64,000 bases of DNA from Aquabacter sp040049275 (GTDB lineage: Bacteria; Pseudomonadota; Alphaproteobacteria; Rhizobiales; Xanthobacteraceae). The first letter of the stretch is position 1. The number at the start of each line of letters is the position of its first letter. Made by a program: the position numbers and the translations under genes. Below the pieces are notes generated by a model. The model saw only the letters and a program-made list of their open reading frames with translations, searched no databases and was not told the DNA's origin. Positions 1-6,753 of the stretch are shown here, one piece after another. The stretch is taken from contig NZ_JBDZDT010000003.1 of NCBI RefSeq assembly GCF_040049275.1, positions 620,001 through 684,000 on the forward strand. The letters run 5' to 3'.

Positions 1-33
1 GCACGAAGGCAGGCGCGGATCGCCCTGCTTCAT
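1..33 (-). CDS. Possible 5' end of the next gene of the metal ABC operon (partial)
   Basis: An ATG on the minus strand opens a frame (MKQGDPRLPSC...) that runs out of the window after 11 codons. It lies 55 nt downstream of the ABC ATPase stop, on the same strand, where zinc/manganese ABC operons usually carry the permease. Too little is visible to identify it; the permease guess is from position only. Confidence 0.3.
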   Translation of the reverse strand, partial: MKQGDPRLPSC

Positions 34-47
34 GTGCCCCCTCCCCG

Positions 48-74
48 CCCCTCCCCCGCAAGCGGGAGAGGGGG
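48..74. repeat. Short GC-rich inverted repeat (CTCCCGC/GCGGGAG family)
   Basis: Two C-rich and G-rich arms (CTCCC...CGC and GCGGGAG) separated by two bases form a strong hairpin between the ABC ATPase and the next gene. Near-identical units lie at 4730-4753 and 9303-9322, and longer relatives at 41310-41436, so this is a dispersed intergenic repeat rather than a site specific to this operon. It may also slow or stop transcription. Confidence 0.7.
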
Positions 75-88
75 ATTGATGGTGCGGA

Positions 89-835
89 TCACGCCGCCGC
101 GTCGCAGATGGCCGCGCTGTCGTGCCAGGCTTCGCCCATGCGGCGCGCCTTCAAAAGGTTCTCCGGCGCCAGCGCCTCACCCGTCGGGCCCCAGGCCACC
201 GCCGAGCGGGCGAGCAGCAGGGTGTGGGGGAAGTGCGCCCGCACCAGATCGAAATCGTGCAGCACCGCCAGCACCGTGCGCCTCTCGCCATGCCAGCGGC
301 GCACGAGATCGAGGAGGTCCGAGACGGTCTTGGCGTCCAGCGCCGTGAAGGGCTCGTCCAGGAGGATCAGCCGGGCATCCTGCAAAAGGAGCCGCGCGAA
401 CAGGGTCCGCTGCATCTGGCCGCCGGAGAGGGTACCGATGGGGCGGCCCTCGAAGCCCTCCAGGCCAACGGCAGCGACGGCCTCTGCAATCTTCGCGCGG
501 TCCGCCTTGCCGATGCCGCCGAACAGGCCGGAGCAGCGCCACAGGCCCATGGAGACCATGTCGTAGACGCTGATGGGGAAGCTGCGGTCCACCTGCGCGC
601 CCTGGGGCAGATAGGCGATCTCGCGGGCATCGAGCCCACCGCGCTCGATGGCACCGGCGAGAGGCCGCAACTGGCCGACAATGCCACGCATGAGCGTGGA
701 CTTGCCGGCGCCGTTGGGACCGCACACGGCCAGAAGCGTACCCTCCTCCACGGAACCGTCGAGATGGTGCACCGCCGGGTGGCGCTCATAGCCGAGCGTC
801 AGGTCGCGGAAGCGGAGTTGGGGCGCTATGGTCAT
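89..835 (-). CDS. Zinc/manganese-type ABC transporter ATP-binding protein
   Basis: This is the cytoplasmic ATPase subunit of a metal-type ABC importer. Walker A (GPNGAGKST) is near residue 40, the signature LSGGQMQR near 137, Walker B (LILLDEP) near 160, and the switch histidine follows in VLHDFD. The length (248 aa) and the short, compact architecture fit the ZnuC/MntB/TroB family. I start it at the ATG at 835, which overlaps the stop of the upstream small gene by 4 nt (ATGA), rather than at an in-frame codon 27 nt upstream. The substrate (Zn, Mn or Fe) cannot be told from the ATPase alone; the permease and the binding protein are not in view. Confidence 0.85.
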   Translation of the reverse strand: MTIAPQLRFRDLTLGYERHPAVHHLDGSVEEGTLLAVCGPNGAGKSTLMRGIVGQLRPLAGAIERGGLDAREIAYLPQGAQVDRSFPISVYDMVSMGLWRCSGLFGGIGKADRAKIAEAVAAVGLEGFEGRPIGTLSGGQMQRTLFARLLLQDARLILLDEPFTALDAKTVSDLLDLVRRWHGERRTVLAVLHDFDLVRAHFPHTLLLARSAVAWGPTGEALAPENLLKARRMGEAWHDSAAICDAAA

Positions 836-1035
836 GGCGTCACCCAGATCACGGCGACCCAAAGGACCGCCGCGAGCCCCGCCGCGATGATCGCGCGCTG
901 GGCGAAAGATGCCCGCAGGACGGAGAAGGCCGGGTCATAGGACCGACCGCGCGCGCGCCTGCCATGATCATGCCCGCCGGCCTTGGGAGGCGCGGGAACA
1001 GAGGGCTTGGAAGGGGCGGCGGATGTCATGGACAT
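832..1035 (-). CDS. Small single-pass membrane protein leading the metal ABC operon
   Basis: A 67-aa product with a proline/serine/alanine-rich start, a short His/Asp/Arg patch (GGHDHGRRARGR, about residues 20-31) and one hydrophobic helix near residues 47-65. I do not recognise a family. It overlaps the ABC ATPase start by 4 nt, so the two are probably translationally coupled and transcribed from a promoter just upstream. The HDH patch could bind metal, but that is speculation. A second in-frame ATG lies 6 nt inside. High-GC shadow frames are common here, so the overlap and the predicted helix are the main arguments that it is real. Confidence 0.55.
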   Translation of the reverse strand: MSMTSAAPSKPSVPAPPKAGGHDHGRRARGRSYDPAFSVLRASFAQRAIIAAGLAAVLWVAVIWVTP

Positions 1036-1038
1036 GAC

Positions 1039-1053
1039 TGATACAGAGTATCA
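1039..1053 (-). promoter_or_regulatory. 15-bp palindrome, candidate metal-regulator operator
   Basis: TGATAC-AGA-GTATCA is a perfect inverted repeat with 3-base spacer, sitting 3 nt in front of the start of the small membrane protein gene. AT-rich palindromes of this type in front of metal ABC operons are usually bound by Fur-family (Zur/Mur) repressors. It does not closely match the rhizobial Zur or Mur consensus as I remember them, so the regulator is open. Confidence 0.5.
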
Positions 1054-1164
1054 TTTACATTGTCCAGCCCGGTTTGCGACCAGACGCCCGCCTTTTGCGT
1101 TGAATGGTACTCGACACGCGCAAGGGGCTGCGCTTCAAAGGCCCCCGCATTGGAGAGACGCTTC

Positions 1165-1809
1165 ATGAGCCTGCCGAGCCCCTTCCCGCTCCTCGCCCGC
1201 GCCCCGGTCATCCCCGTGGTAGTGATCGAGCGCCTGGAGCATGCCGTTCCCCTCGCCCGCGCGCTGGTGGAAGGCGGCCTGCCACTGATCGAGGTGACGC
1301 TCCGCACCCCCGTGGCCCTGGAGGCCATCCGCGCCATCGCGGCCGAGGTGGAGGGCGCGATCTTGGGCGCTGGCACGGTCACCGAGGTCGCCCATGTGGA
1401 GGCCTCGCTGGAAGCCGGCGCCGCCTATCTGGTGAGCCCGGGCACCACCCATGCCTTCGCCGAAGCGCTGTCCGAGGCGCCGGTGCCGGTGCTTCCCGGC
1501 TGCGCCACGGTGAGCGAGGCCATGGCGCTCTCGGCGCTGGGCTTCCAGGTGCTGAAATTCTTCCCCGCCGAGGCGGCGGGCGGCGTGCCGTTCCTGAAAT
1601 CCATCGCCGGCCCCCTGCCCCACCTGCGCTTCTGCCCCACGGGCGGCATCGGGCCCAACAATGTGGAGACCTATCTGGCGCTGCCCAATGTGGTGGCCGT
1701 GGGCGGCTCCTGGGTGGTGCCGGCGGACGCCATCCGCGCGGGGGATTTCGGCAAGGTGCGGGATCTGGCGAAGGCGGCGTCGGGGCTGAAGCGGGCGGTG
1801 AGGTTCTGA
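1165..1809 (+). CDS. eda: KHG/KDPG aldolase
   Basis: 2-dehydro-3-deoxy-phosphogluconate aldolase cleaves KDPG to pyruvate and glyceraldehyde 3-phosphate in the Entner-Doudoroff pathway, and also acts on 4-hydroxy-2-oxoglutarate. The 214-aa product shows the class I aldolase signature: catalytic Glu43 in LIEVTLRT, Arg47, and the Schiff-base Lys131 in VLKFFPAE, followed by the phosphate-binding CPTGGI and GGSW loops. The start at 1165 has GGAGAG 8-13 nt upstream; the frame is open 35 codons further back but without family similarity. It converges with kdgK, which makes its substrate, across a short repeat. Confidence 0.93.
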   Translation: MSLPSPFPLLARAPVIPVVVIERLEHAVPLARALVEGGLPLIEVTLRTPVALEAIRAIAAEVEGAILGAGTVTEVAHVEASLEAGAAYLVSPGTTHAFAEALSEAPVPVLPGCATVSEAMALSALGFQVLKFFPAEAAGGVPFLKSIAGPLPHLRFCPTGGIGPNNVETYLALPNVVAVGGSWVVPADAIRAGDFGKVRDLAKAASGLKRAVRF

Positions 1810-1819
1810 CCTGTGTTTA

Positions 1820-1906
1820 GCCGTCATCCCCGGGCTTGACCCGGGGATCTCGACTGGGCTCCGACCTCGCGGCGGGAGATGCCCGGGCCAAGCCCGGGCA
1901 TGACGA
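1820..1906. repeat. Paired REP-like inverted repeats between eda and kdgK
   Basis: Two palindromic units in opposite orientation: one containing CCCCGGGCTTGACCCGGGG, the other GCCCGGGCCAAGCCCGGGC, each flanked by CGTCAT or its complement, separated by about 25 nt. The same unit recurs at 6626, 9366, 10311, 14789, 24046 and 61555. Lying between convergent genes it could act as a bidirectional transcription stop. Confidence 0.85.
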
Positions 1907-1913
1907 CTGAAGG

Positions 1914-2837
1914 TCAATGCGCGCTCATGCCCTCATGCGCGGCGCGGGGAATGATCGCCCCGCGATGCATGATCACGGCGCCCGCGAGGCGGTGTCCCGC
2001 CAGCGCCGCCTCCTCCGGCGTCGCCCCCTTCAGGCGGGCCGCGAGATAGGCCGCATTGAAGCTGTCGCCCGCGCCCGTGGTGTCCACCGGGAGCACCTCG
2101 TGCTCCACCGGCACCTCGATCACCTTGCCCTCTGCATAGACCAGCGCGCCCGCCGGCCCGTTCTTCACCACCACTTCGCTCACCCCATAGGTGGTGATGC
2201 GCTCGATGGTGGCCATGGGCGAGGCATCGCCCCAGAGCGCCACCTCGTCCTCGAAGGTGGGAAGCGCGATGGAGGCCCGCTTCATGGCTTCCGCGAACAC
2301 AGTGCGCGCCCGCCCCACATCACCAGCCCAGCCGCGCGGGCGGAAATTGCCGTCGAACACGCGCCACGCCCCATTGGTGCCCGCCAACTCCAGAGAGGCG
2401 AGGAACCGGCCGAGGCCGGCATTGGAATAGAGCGAAAGGGTGATGCCGGAGAAATAGACCGCGCCCGCGCCCACCAGCTGCTCGGCCACCTGTTGCCAGC
2501 CGTCCATCTCGAACAGCACGCGGGCAGGCGAGGTGTCGCGCCAATAATGGAAGCTGCGCTCGCCCTTATCATCCGTGGTGATGAGATAGAGACCCGGCAC
2601 CCGGCCCTTCACCTGCAGGATGGCCTCGCGGCCCACATTCTCCATGGCGGCAAGGTCGAGGATCTGGCCGGAGAAGATGTCGTCGCCCAATGCGGTGGCA
2701 TAGGCGGTGTCGATGCCGGCGCGGGAGAGATAAACCGCCGTATTGAACGTGTCGCCGCCGAAGGCGAGGCCGAAGCGCCCGTCCGTGCCGCGCGCCAGTT
2801 CCACCATCACCTCGCCCACGCAAACCACTTTTGCCAT
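1914..2837 (-). CDS. kdgK: PfkB-family sugar kinase, probable 2-keto-3-deoxygluconate kinase
   Basis: A 307-aa ribokinase/PfkB-fold kinase, starting MAKVVCVGEVMVELA, with the early substrate-binding GGDTFNTAVYLSR motif and the C-terminal ATP/anion-hole motif DTTGAGDSFNAAYL carrying the catalytic Asp. KDG kinase phosphorylates 2-keto-3-deoxygluconate to KDPG, which the convergently encoded Eda aldolase splits; this pairing is the main reason to prefer KdgK over other PfkB members. I chose the ATG at 2837 because the fold begins there; the open frame extends 14 codons upstream. Confidence 0.85.
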   Translation of the reverse strand: MAKVVCVGEVMVELARGTDGRFGLAFGGDTFNTAVYLSRAGIDTAYATALGDDIFSGQILDLAAMENVGREAILQVKGRVPGLYLITTDDKGERSFHYWRDTSPARVLFEMDGWQQVAEQLVGAGAVYFSGITLSLYSNAGLGRFLASLELAGTNGAWRVFDGNFRPRGWAGDVGRARTVFAEAMKRASIALPTFEDEVALWGDASPMATIERITTYGVSEVVVKNGPAGALVYAEGKVIEVPVEHEVLPVDTTGAGDSFNAAYLAARLKGATPEEAALAGHRLAGAVIMHRGAIIPRAAHEGMSAH

Positions 2838-2892
2838 ATCTTGTCCTCTGAAGCGGCGCGCACCATCGGCCAGAGCCATGCGGGGCGCAAGA

Positions 2893-3429
2893 TCAGTCTG
2901 CGCGCTGGGACACCGCCTGCACCCATGTGGCCGGCCGGGTGCCCAGACCAGCGGCGGGCGCTGTCGCCACGGGCACCGTCACCGGCTCGCCGTAGCGCAG
3001 GCGCAGGTCGTTGGCCCGCCGCTCATTGTTGGCGATGAGGCAGAGCGAGCGCTGCTCGAAATTGCCGATGCCCTTCCCGCCCTCATAAGGCGCGACGCCC
3101 TGGCAGTCGAAATTGCGGTAGAGCACGAAGCGCACCTGCGCCTCGTCCAGGAGGCTTTTCCAGCGGGTGCGCTGGACGCCGGCAAGGTCCCCGCGGCTCT
3201 CGATCACCGCCACCGCATTGTCCACCGCCGCTTCCATCACCTTCTCGCTCAAGGCGATGGCGTCGTAGAGGCAGCGGCCATACTCCCGGGCCAGCATCTC
3301 GCCCTTCTGGCAGCGGGCGGAGATCGGCCAGGGATTATCCGCGCTTTGGGCGAGCGCGGGCGCGGCCCAGAGCAGCAGGAGAGCTGGGAGGATGCGGCGG
3401 ATGCTGTCTTTGGAACGCGCCCGCCGCAC
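2893..3429 (-). CDS. Secreted LprI-like (DUF1311) protein, GTG start
   Basis: The frame is open far upstream but only the last ~178 codons look like a protein. From a GTG at 3429 it begins with basic residues, a hydrophobic stretch (LPALLLLWAAPALAQS) that reads as a signal peptide, then a Cys-containing domain (ARCQKGEM, GRCLYDAI, FDCQGV, RSLCLIANNE) like the lysozyme-inhibitor LprI family in which pairs of cysteines form disulfides. The role would be periplasmic; lysozyme inhibition is family-based inference. It begins 5 nt after the aminotransferase stop on the same strand, so the two are probably co-transcribed. Confidence 0.65.
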   Translation of the reverse strand: MRRARSKDSIRRILPALLLLWAAPALAQSADNPWPISARCQKGEMLAREYGRCLYDAIALSEKVMEAAVDNAVAVIESRGDLAGVQRTRWKSLLDEAQVRFVLYRNFDCQGVAPYEGGKGIGNFEQRSLCLIANNERRANDLRLRYGEPVTVPVATAPAAGLGTRPATWVQAVSQRAD

Positions 3430-3434
3430 GGGTC

Positions 3435-4619
3435 TCAGGCCGCCTTCCGCTGTTGCAGGAAGGTGTCCATGCGCTTCAGGGCGGCGCGGATGTTCTCGGC
3501 GGAATTGGCATAAGAGAGGCGCAGATACCCCTCGCCATAAACGCCGAAATCCGGCCCGCCGATGACCGCCACGCCCGCATCCTCCAGCAGCGCGGAAGCG
3601 AGCGCCTTGGCGGAGGTCCAGCCCGTGCCGGAGACATTCGGGAAGGCATAGAAGGCGCCCCGCGGGGTCGCGCAGGACACGCCCGGAAGCGCGTTCAGCC
3701 CCTCCACCACCAGATGCCGGCGGCGGTCGAACTCGGCCACCATGGCGGAGACCGCATCGTGCGGGCCGTCGAGGGCGGCGATGCCGGCATATTGGGTGGC
3801 GGCATTCACACACGACCAAGCATTCACCGAGAGCTTGCGCACGGCTTCATAGAGCGACTTCGGCCACACCGAATAGCCGAGGCGCCAGCCGGTCATGGCA
3901 TAGGTCTTGGACCAGCCGTTGAGCAGGATCAGCCGGTCGCGGATCTCGGGATAGGCGAGCAGCGTCTGGTGCTTCTCGCCGTCGAACACGAAGTGGTCGT
4001 AGATCTCGTCCGACATGATCGCCACATGGGGATGGGCGGCGAGGCCCTTCACCAGCTTGTCGATCTCGGCCTTGGGGGTCACGCCGCCGGTGGGGTTGGC
4101 GGGCGAATTGATGATGAGAAGGCGCGTCTTCGGCGTGATGAGCGCCAGCGTCTCCTCCGCCGAGAAGGCGAAGCCGTTCTCCTCGCGGATCGGCACCGGG
4201 ATGGGCGTCGCGCCGGTATGCTCGATCATGGAGCGGTAGATGGGGAAGCCGGGGTCCGGATACATGATCTCCGCGCCCGGCTCGCCGAACAGGCGGATGG
4301 CGGCATACATTGTGACCTTGCCGCCGGGCACGATCATCACGAGGCCGGGGTCCACTTCCACGCCGTAGCGGCGGTTGAGGTCGCGGGCCACCGCCTCGCG
4401 CAGCGGCAGGATGCCGACCGAGGGCGTATAGCCGTGATGGCCGTCCTGCAGCGCCTTGATGGCGGCCTCGACGATGTGCTCGGGCGTGCGGAAATCCGGC
4501 TGGCCGATGCCGAGATTGATGATGTCGCGGCCCTGCCCCGCGAGGGTGGTGGCGCGGGCGAGAACGGCGAAGGCGTTCTCTTCGCCGATGCGGTCGAAAG
4601 CGTCGACGGTGGTCAGCAT
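3435..4619 (-). CDS. PLP-dependent class I/II aminotransferase
   Basis: A 394-aa fold-type I aminotransferase of the aspartate aminotransferase I-gamma type. The PLP lysine is Lys238 in NGWSKTYAMTGWRLGY; the pyridine-nitrogen Asp204 and phenol-ring Tyr207 are in SDEIYDHF; NSPANPTGG contains the conserved Asn. Substrate cannot be fixed from sequence: aspartate, aromatic or branched amino acids are all possible. The ATG at 4619 is preceded by GGGGAGAG at a good distance; the open frame continues 137 codons upstream across a hairpin repeat and overlaps the GntR gene, so that extension is not coding. Confidence 0.9.
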   Translation of the reverse strand: MLTTVDAFDRIGEENAFAVLARATTLAGQGRDIINLGIGQPDFRTPEHIVEAAIKALQDGHHGYTPSVGILPLREAVARDLNRRYGVEVDPGLVMIVPGGKVTMYAAIRLFGEPGAEIMYPDPGFPIYRSMIEHTGATPIPVPIREENGFAFSAEETLALITPKTRLLIINSPANPTGGVTPKAEIDKLVKGLAAHPHVAIMSDEIYDHFVFDGEKHQTLLAYPEIRDRLILLNGWSKTYAMTGWRLGYSVWPKSLYEAVRKLSVNAWSCVNAATQYAGIAALDGPHDAVSAMVAEFDRRRHLVVEGLNALPGVSCATPRGAFYAFPNVSGTGWTSAKALASALLEDAGVAVIGGPDFGVYGEGYLRLSYANSAENIRAALKRMDTFLQQRKAA

Positions 4620-4679
4620 GGGCACTCTCTCCCCGGCGGGTCCGGCCCGCCTTGTTGGCCTTATGTCAGGTGGGAGGAA

Positions 4680-4691
4680 ATAGCATGCTAT
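4680..4691 (-). promoter_or_regulatory. 12-bp perfect palindrome upstream of the aminotransferase
   Basis: ATAGCATGCTAT lies 60 nt in front of the aminotransferase start, in an otherwise GC-rich gap. Position and symmetry suggest a regulator site at the promoter; no protein can be named. Confidence 0.35.
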
Positions 4692-4729
4692 CCGGCTAAA
4701 GGAGAACAGGTCCCTTCGCGCGATTTGCC

Positions 4730-4753
4730 CCCTCTCCCGCTTGCGGGAGAGGG
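4730..4753. repeat. Short GC-rich inverted repeat (CTCTCCCGC/GCGGGAGAG family)
   Basis: An 11-bp perfect stem (CCCTCTCCCGC and its complement) with a TT loop, just downstream of the GntR gene. Same family as 48-74 and 9303-9322. It could terminate the regulator transcript before the aminotransferase. Confidence 0.75.
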
Positions 4754-4774
4754 AATAAGGCGGCGGCAAGCCCC

Positions 4775-5485
4775 TCAATCCCGGAAATAATCCGGCCGGT
4801 CCTTCCGCATCCCGTCCGCCGAGGCAAGCGAGCGGGAGAGGTGGTCGCGCACGGCGCGCTGGGCCTCGGCAGCATCCCCCGCTGCGATGCCGTGCACAAT
4901 GGCTTCGTGGTCCAGGATGATCTGTGGCGCCTTGCCGGCGAGGGGCAGGTTGAGCCGCCGCAGCCGGTCGATATGGCCGGAGGAGCGGCGCACCAGCGCC
5001 CACAATTCCCCCGCGCCCACTTGGTCGCACAGCGTGCCGTGGAAGGCGCGGTCCGCCACGTCGAAGGCTTCCAGGTCCCCTGCCGCCAGAAGCGCCTTCT
5101 GACGCGCGATCACCGCGTCCAGGGCGGCCACCGCGACATCCCGGTCGGTCCGCTCCGCCAGCAGCCGCACCGCCTCCTGCTCGATGGAGCGGCGCAGGAA
5201 CTGGGTGCGCTTCGCCTGGCCGAGATCGATGGGCGAGACCCTGGTGGCGTGCTGGGGGAACACCTCCACCAGCCCCTCTTCCTCAAGCTTCATCAGCGCG
5301 TCCCGCACCGGCGTGGAGGAAACGCCGAACAGGTCCTGGAGCGCGGCTCGCGGCAGCGTGGCGCCGGGGGGAAGGACCAAGGTGACGATCTGTTCGCGCA
5401 GATAGTCGAACACCTGCGGCGCCGCCTGCCTGGAGCGGTCGCGGGCGGGGCGCGGGAGAAGCTGCGGGTTGATGGCCTCGTTCAT
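4775..5485 (-). CDS. GntR-family regulator, FCD (FadR-type) subfamily
   Basis: An N-terminal winged helix-turn-helix (about residues 24-85, with FGVSSTPVRDALMKLEEEGLVE) is followed by an all-helical FCD ligand-binding domain (about 95-215) carrying the Asp/His metal-binding pattern (DRAFHGTLCD, DHEAIVHGI, VRDHLSRS). Such regulators usually repress neighbouring sugar-acid or carboxylate catabolic genes and are released by the substrate. It is divergent from the receptor-dehydratase-aldolase genes at 5618-9283, its likely targets. Start taken at 5485 (MNEAINPQ); an ATG 18 nt upstream is possible. Confidence 0.88.
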   Translation of the reverse strand: MNEAINPQLLPRPARDRSRQAAPQVFDYLREQIVTLVLPPGATLPRAALQDLFGVSSTPVRDALMKLEEEGLVEVFPQHATRVSPIDLGQAKRTQFLRRSIEQEAVRLLAERTDRDVAVAALDAVIARQKALLAAGDLEAFDVADRAFHGTLCDQVGAGELWALVRRSSGHIDRLRRLNLPLAGKAPQIILDHEAIVHGIAAGDAAEAQRAVRDHLSRSLASADGMRKDRPDYFRD

Positions 5486-5520
5486 GCCCGCGATCCATAT
5501 CATGTTTTCTCGTTGACCAA

Positions 5521-5532
5521 CTAATGCATTAG
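5521..5532. promoter_or_regulatory. Palindromic operator candidate in the divergent GntR/receptor promoter region
   Basis: CTAATGCATTAG is a perfect 12-bp palindrome, 36 nt upstream of the GntR start and about 85 nt upstream of the receptor start. AT-rich palindromes of this length are typical targets of FCD-type GntR repressors, so autoregulation plus control of the catabolic genes is the natural reading. Confidence 0.55.
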
Positions 5533-5617
5533 TGTTTCAGTTTCCGTCAGACCCGCCTCAGACGGGCGCCGCCGGCCGCCATGTGCCGGAAACAAAAAAG
5601 TCCCGGGAGGACGCCAG

Positions 5618-6589
5618 ATGTCTTCGATCAAGTTCGTCTGCGCGGCGCTATTGGGCGTCGCCATGAGCACGTCGTGTTTTGCGGCCGGCTATCCCGACCG
5701 CCCGGTCACCGTCATCGTGCCGTTCCCTGCGGGCGGCGCCTCGGACAGCGCGGCGCGCTTCATCACGCCCAAAATGTCTGAAGTACTGGGCCAGCCGGTG
5801 GTGGTGGACAACAAGCCCGGCGCCAATGGCGGCACGGGCGCCCAGCAGATGGCGAAGTCCCCGGCCGACGGCTACACACTGCTTGTGGGCTCCATCGGCG
5901 TCTTCGCCATCAATCCCGCGCTCTATCCGAACCTTGCTTATTCCCCGCAAAAGGATTTCGACCTCCTCACCGTGGCCGTGCGCACGCCGAACGTGCTGGT
6001 CGCGACGCCGAACTTCCCGGCCAACTCGGTGAAGGAGCTGATCGACTATATGAAGAAGAACCCGAACAAGGTGACTTTCGCCTCGTCCGGCATCGGCTCG
6101 TCCGACCATCTCACCGCAGCCCTGTTCTGGCAGAAGACGGGCACCCAGGGCGTCCACGTGCCCTATAAGGGCGGCGGCCCGGCCATCAACGACCTCATGG
6201 GCGGCCATGCGGACGTGTCATTCCAGAATCTCGGCTCGGTGGCGAACCAGATCCGCGCCGGTAAGCTGAAGCTGCTGGCGGTGACGGCGGCGGACCGGGC
6301 CTCGGTGTTCCCCGACACCCCCACCATGAAGGAAGCCGGCGTGCCGGGCCTTGAGGTCTATTCCTGGCAGGCGGCCGCAGGCCCCAAGGGGCTTCCGGCC
6401 GATGTGAAGGCCAAGCTCGAAGCGGCGCTCATGACGGCGCTGCGCGACCCCGAGGTGAAGAAGAAGTTCAACGACATCGGCTTCGAGGTGGTCGCCAATT
6501 CGCCGAAGGAGTTCGCCGCTTTCCAGGCCGAGCAGCAGGCCATGTGGAAACAGGTGATCGACGAGGGCAAGATCACGCCCACGGAATAA
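5618..6589 (+). CDS. Bug-family periplasmic solute receptor (TctC type)
   Basis: A 323-aa extracytoplasmic receptor with a cleavable signal peptide (about residues 1-23, ending SCFA-AG) and the Bug pattern YPDRPVTVIVPFPAGGASD followed by GQPVVVDNKPGANGGTGA. These proteins feed carboxylates to tripartite tricarboxylate transporters. GGGAGGA lies 8-14 nt before the ATG. No tctA/tctB is next to it, so it must use permease subunits from elsewhere or act as a sensor. Its neighbours suggest a sugar acid as ligand. Confidence 0.9.
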   Translation: MSSIKFVCAALLGVAMSTSCFAAGYPDRPVTVIVPFPAGGASDSAARFITPKMSEVLGQPVVVDNKPGANGGTGAQQMAKSPADGYTLLVGSIGVFAINPALYPNLAYSPQKDFDLLTVAVRTPNVLVATPNFPANSVKELIDYMKKNPNKVTFASSGIGSSDHLTAALFWQKTGTQGVHVPYKGGGPAINDLMGGHADVSFQNLGSVANQIRAGKLKLLAVTAADRASVFPDTPTMKEAGVPGLEVYSWQAAAGPKGLPADVKAKLEAALMTALRDPEVKKKFNDIGFEVVANSPKEFAAFQAEQQAMWKQVIDEGKITPTE

Positions 6590-6625
6590 GTGAATATTCA
6601 GAACCACGTCGATGAAGCAAAAGTG

Positions 6626-6721
6626 CTGTCATTCCCGGACTTGATCCGGGGATCCACGCCTCACCGTTGGCCTTGCGCTTGCGGAGCCCCGTGGATGCCC
6701 GGGACAAGCCCGGGCATGACG
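6626..6721. repeat. Paired REP-like inverted repeats between receptor and dehydratase
   Basis: Two opposed units: a degenerate one containing CCCGGACTTGATCCGGGGAT and a cleaner one containing GCCCGGGACAAGCCCGGGC, about 35 nt apart. Same dispersed family as at 1820. Lying inside a probable operon, it may stabilise or partially terminate the receptor message. Confidence 0.8.
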
Positions 6722-6753
6722 ATCCCTAAGGTATGCGTCAGAGAACATCCCCC

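Noticed and set aside
4620..5030. N-terminal extension of the aminotransferase
   Set aside because: It crosses a hairpin repeat and overlaps the GntR gene; the ATG at 4619 has a ribosome binding site and the family's normal start.
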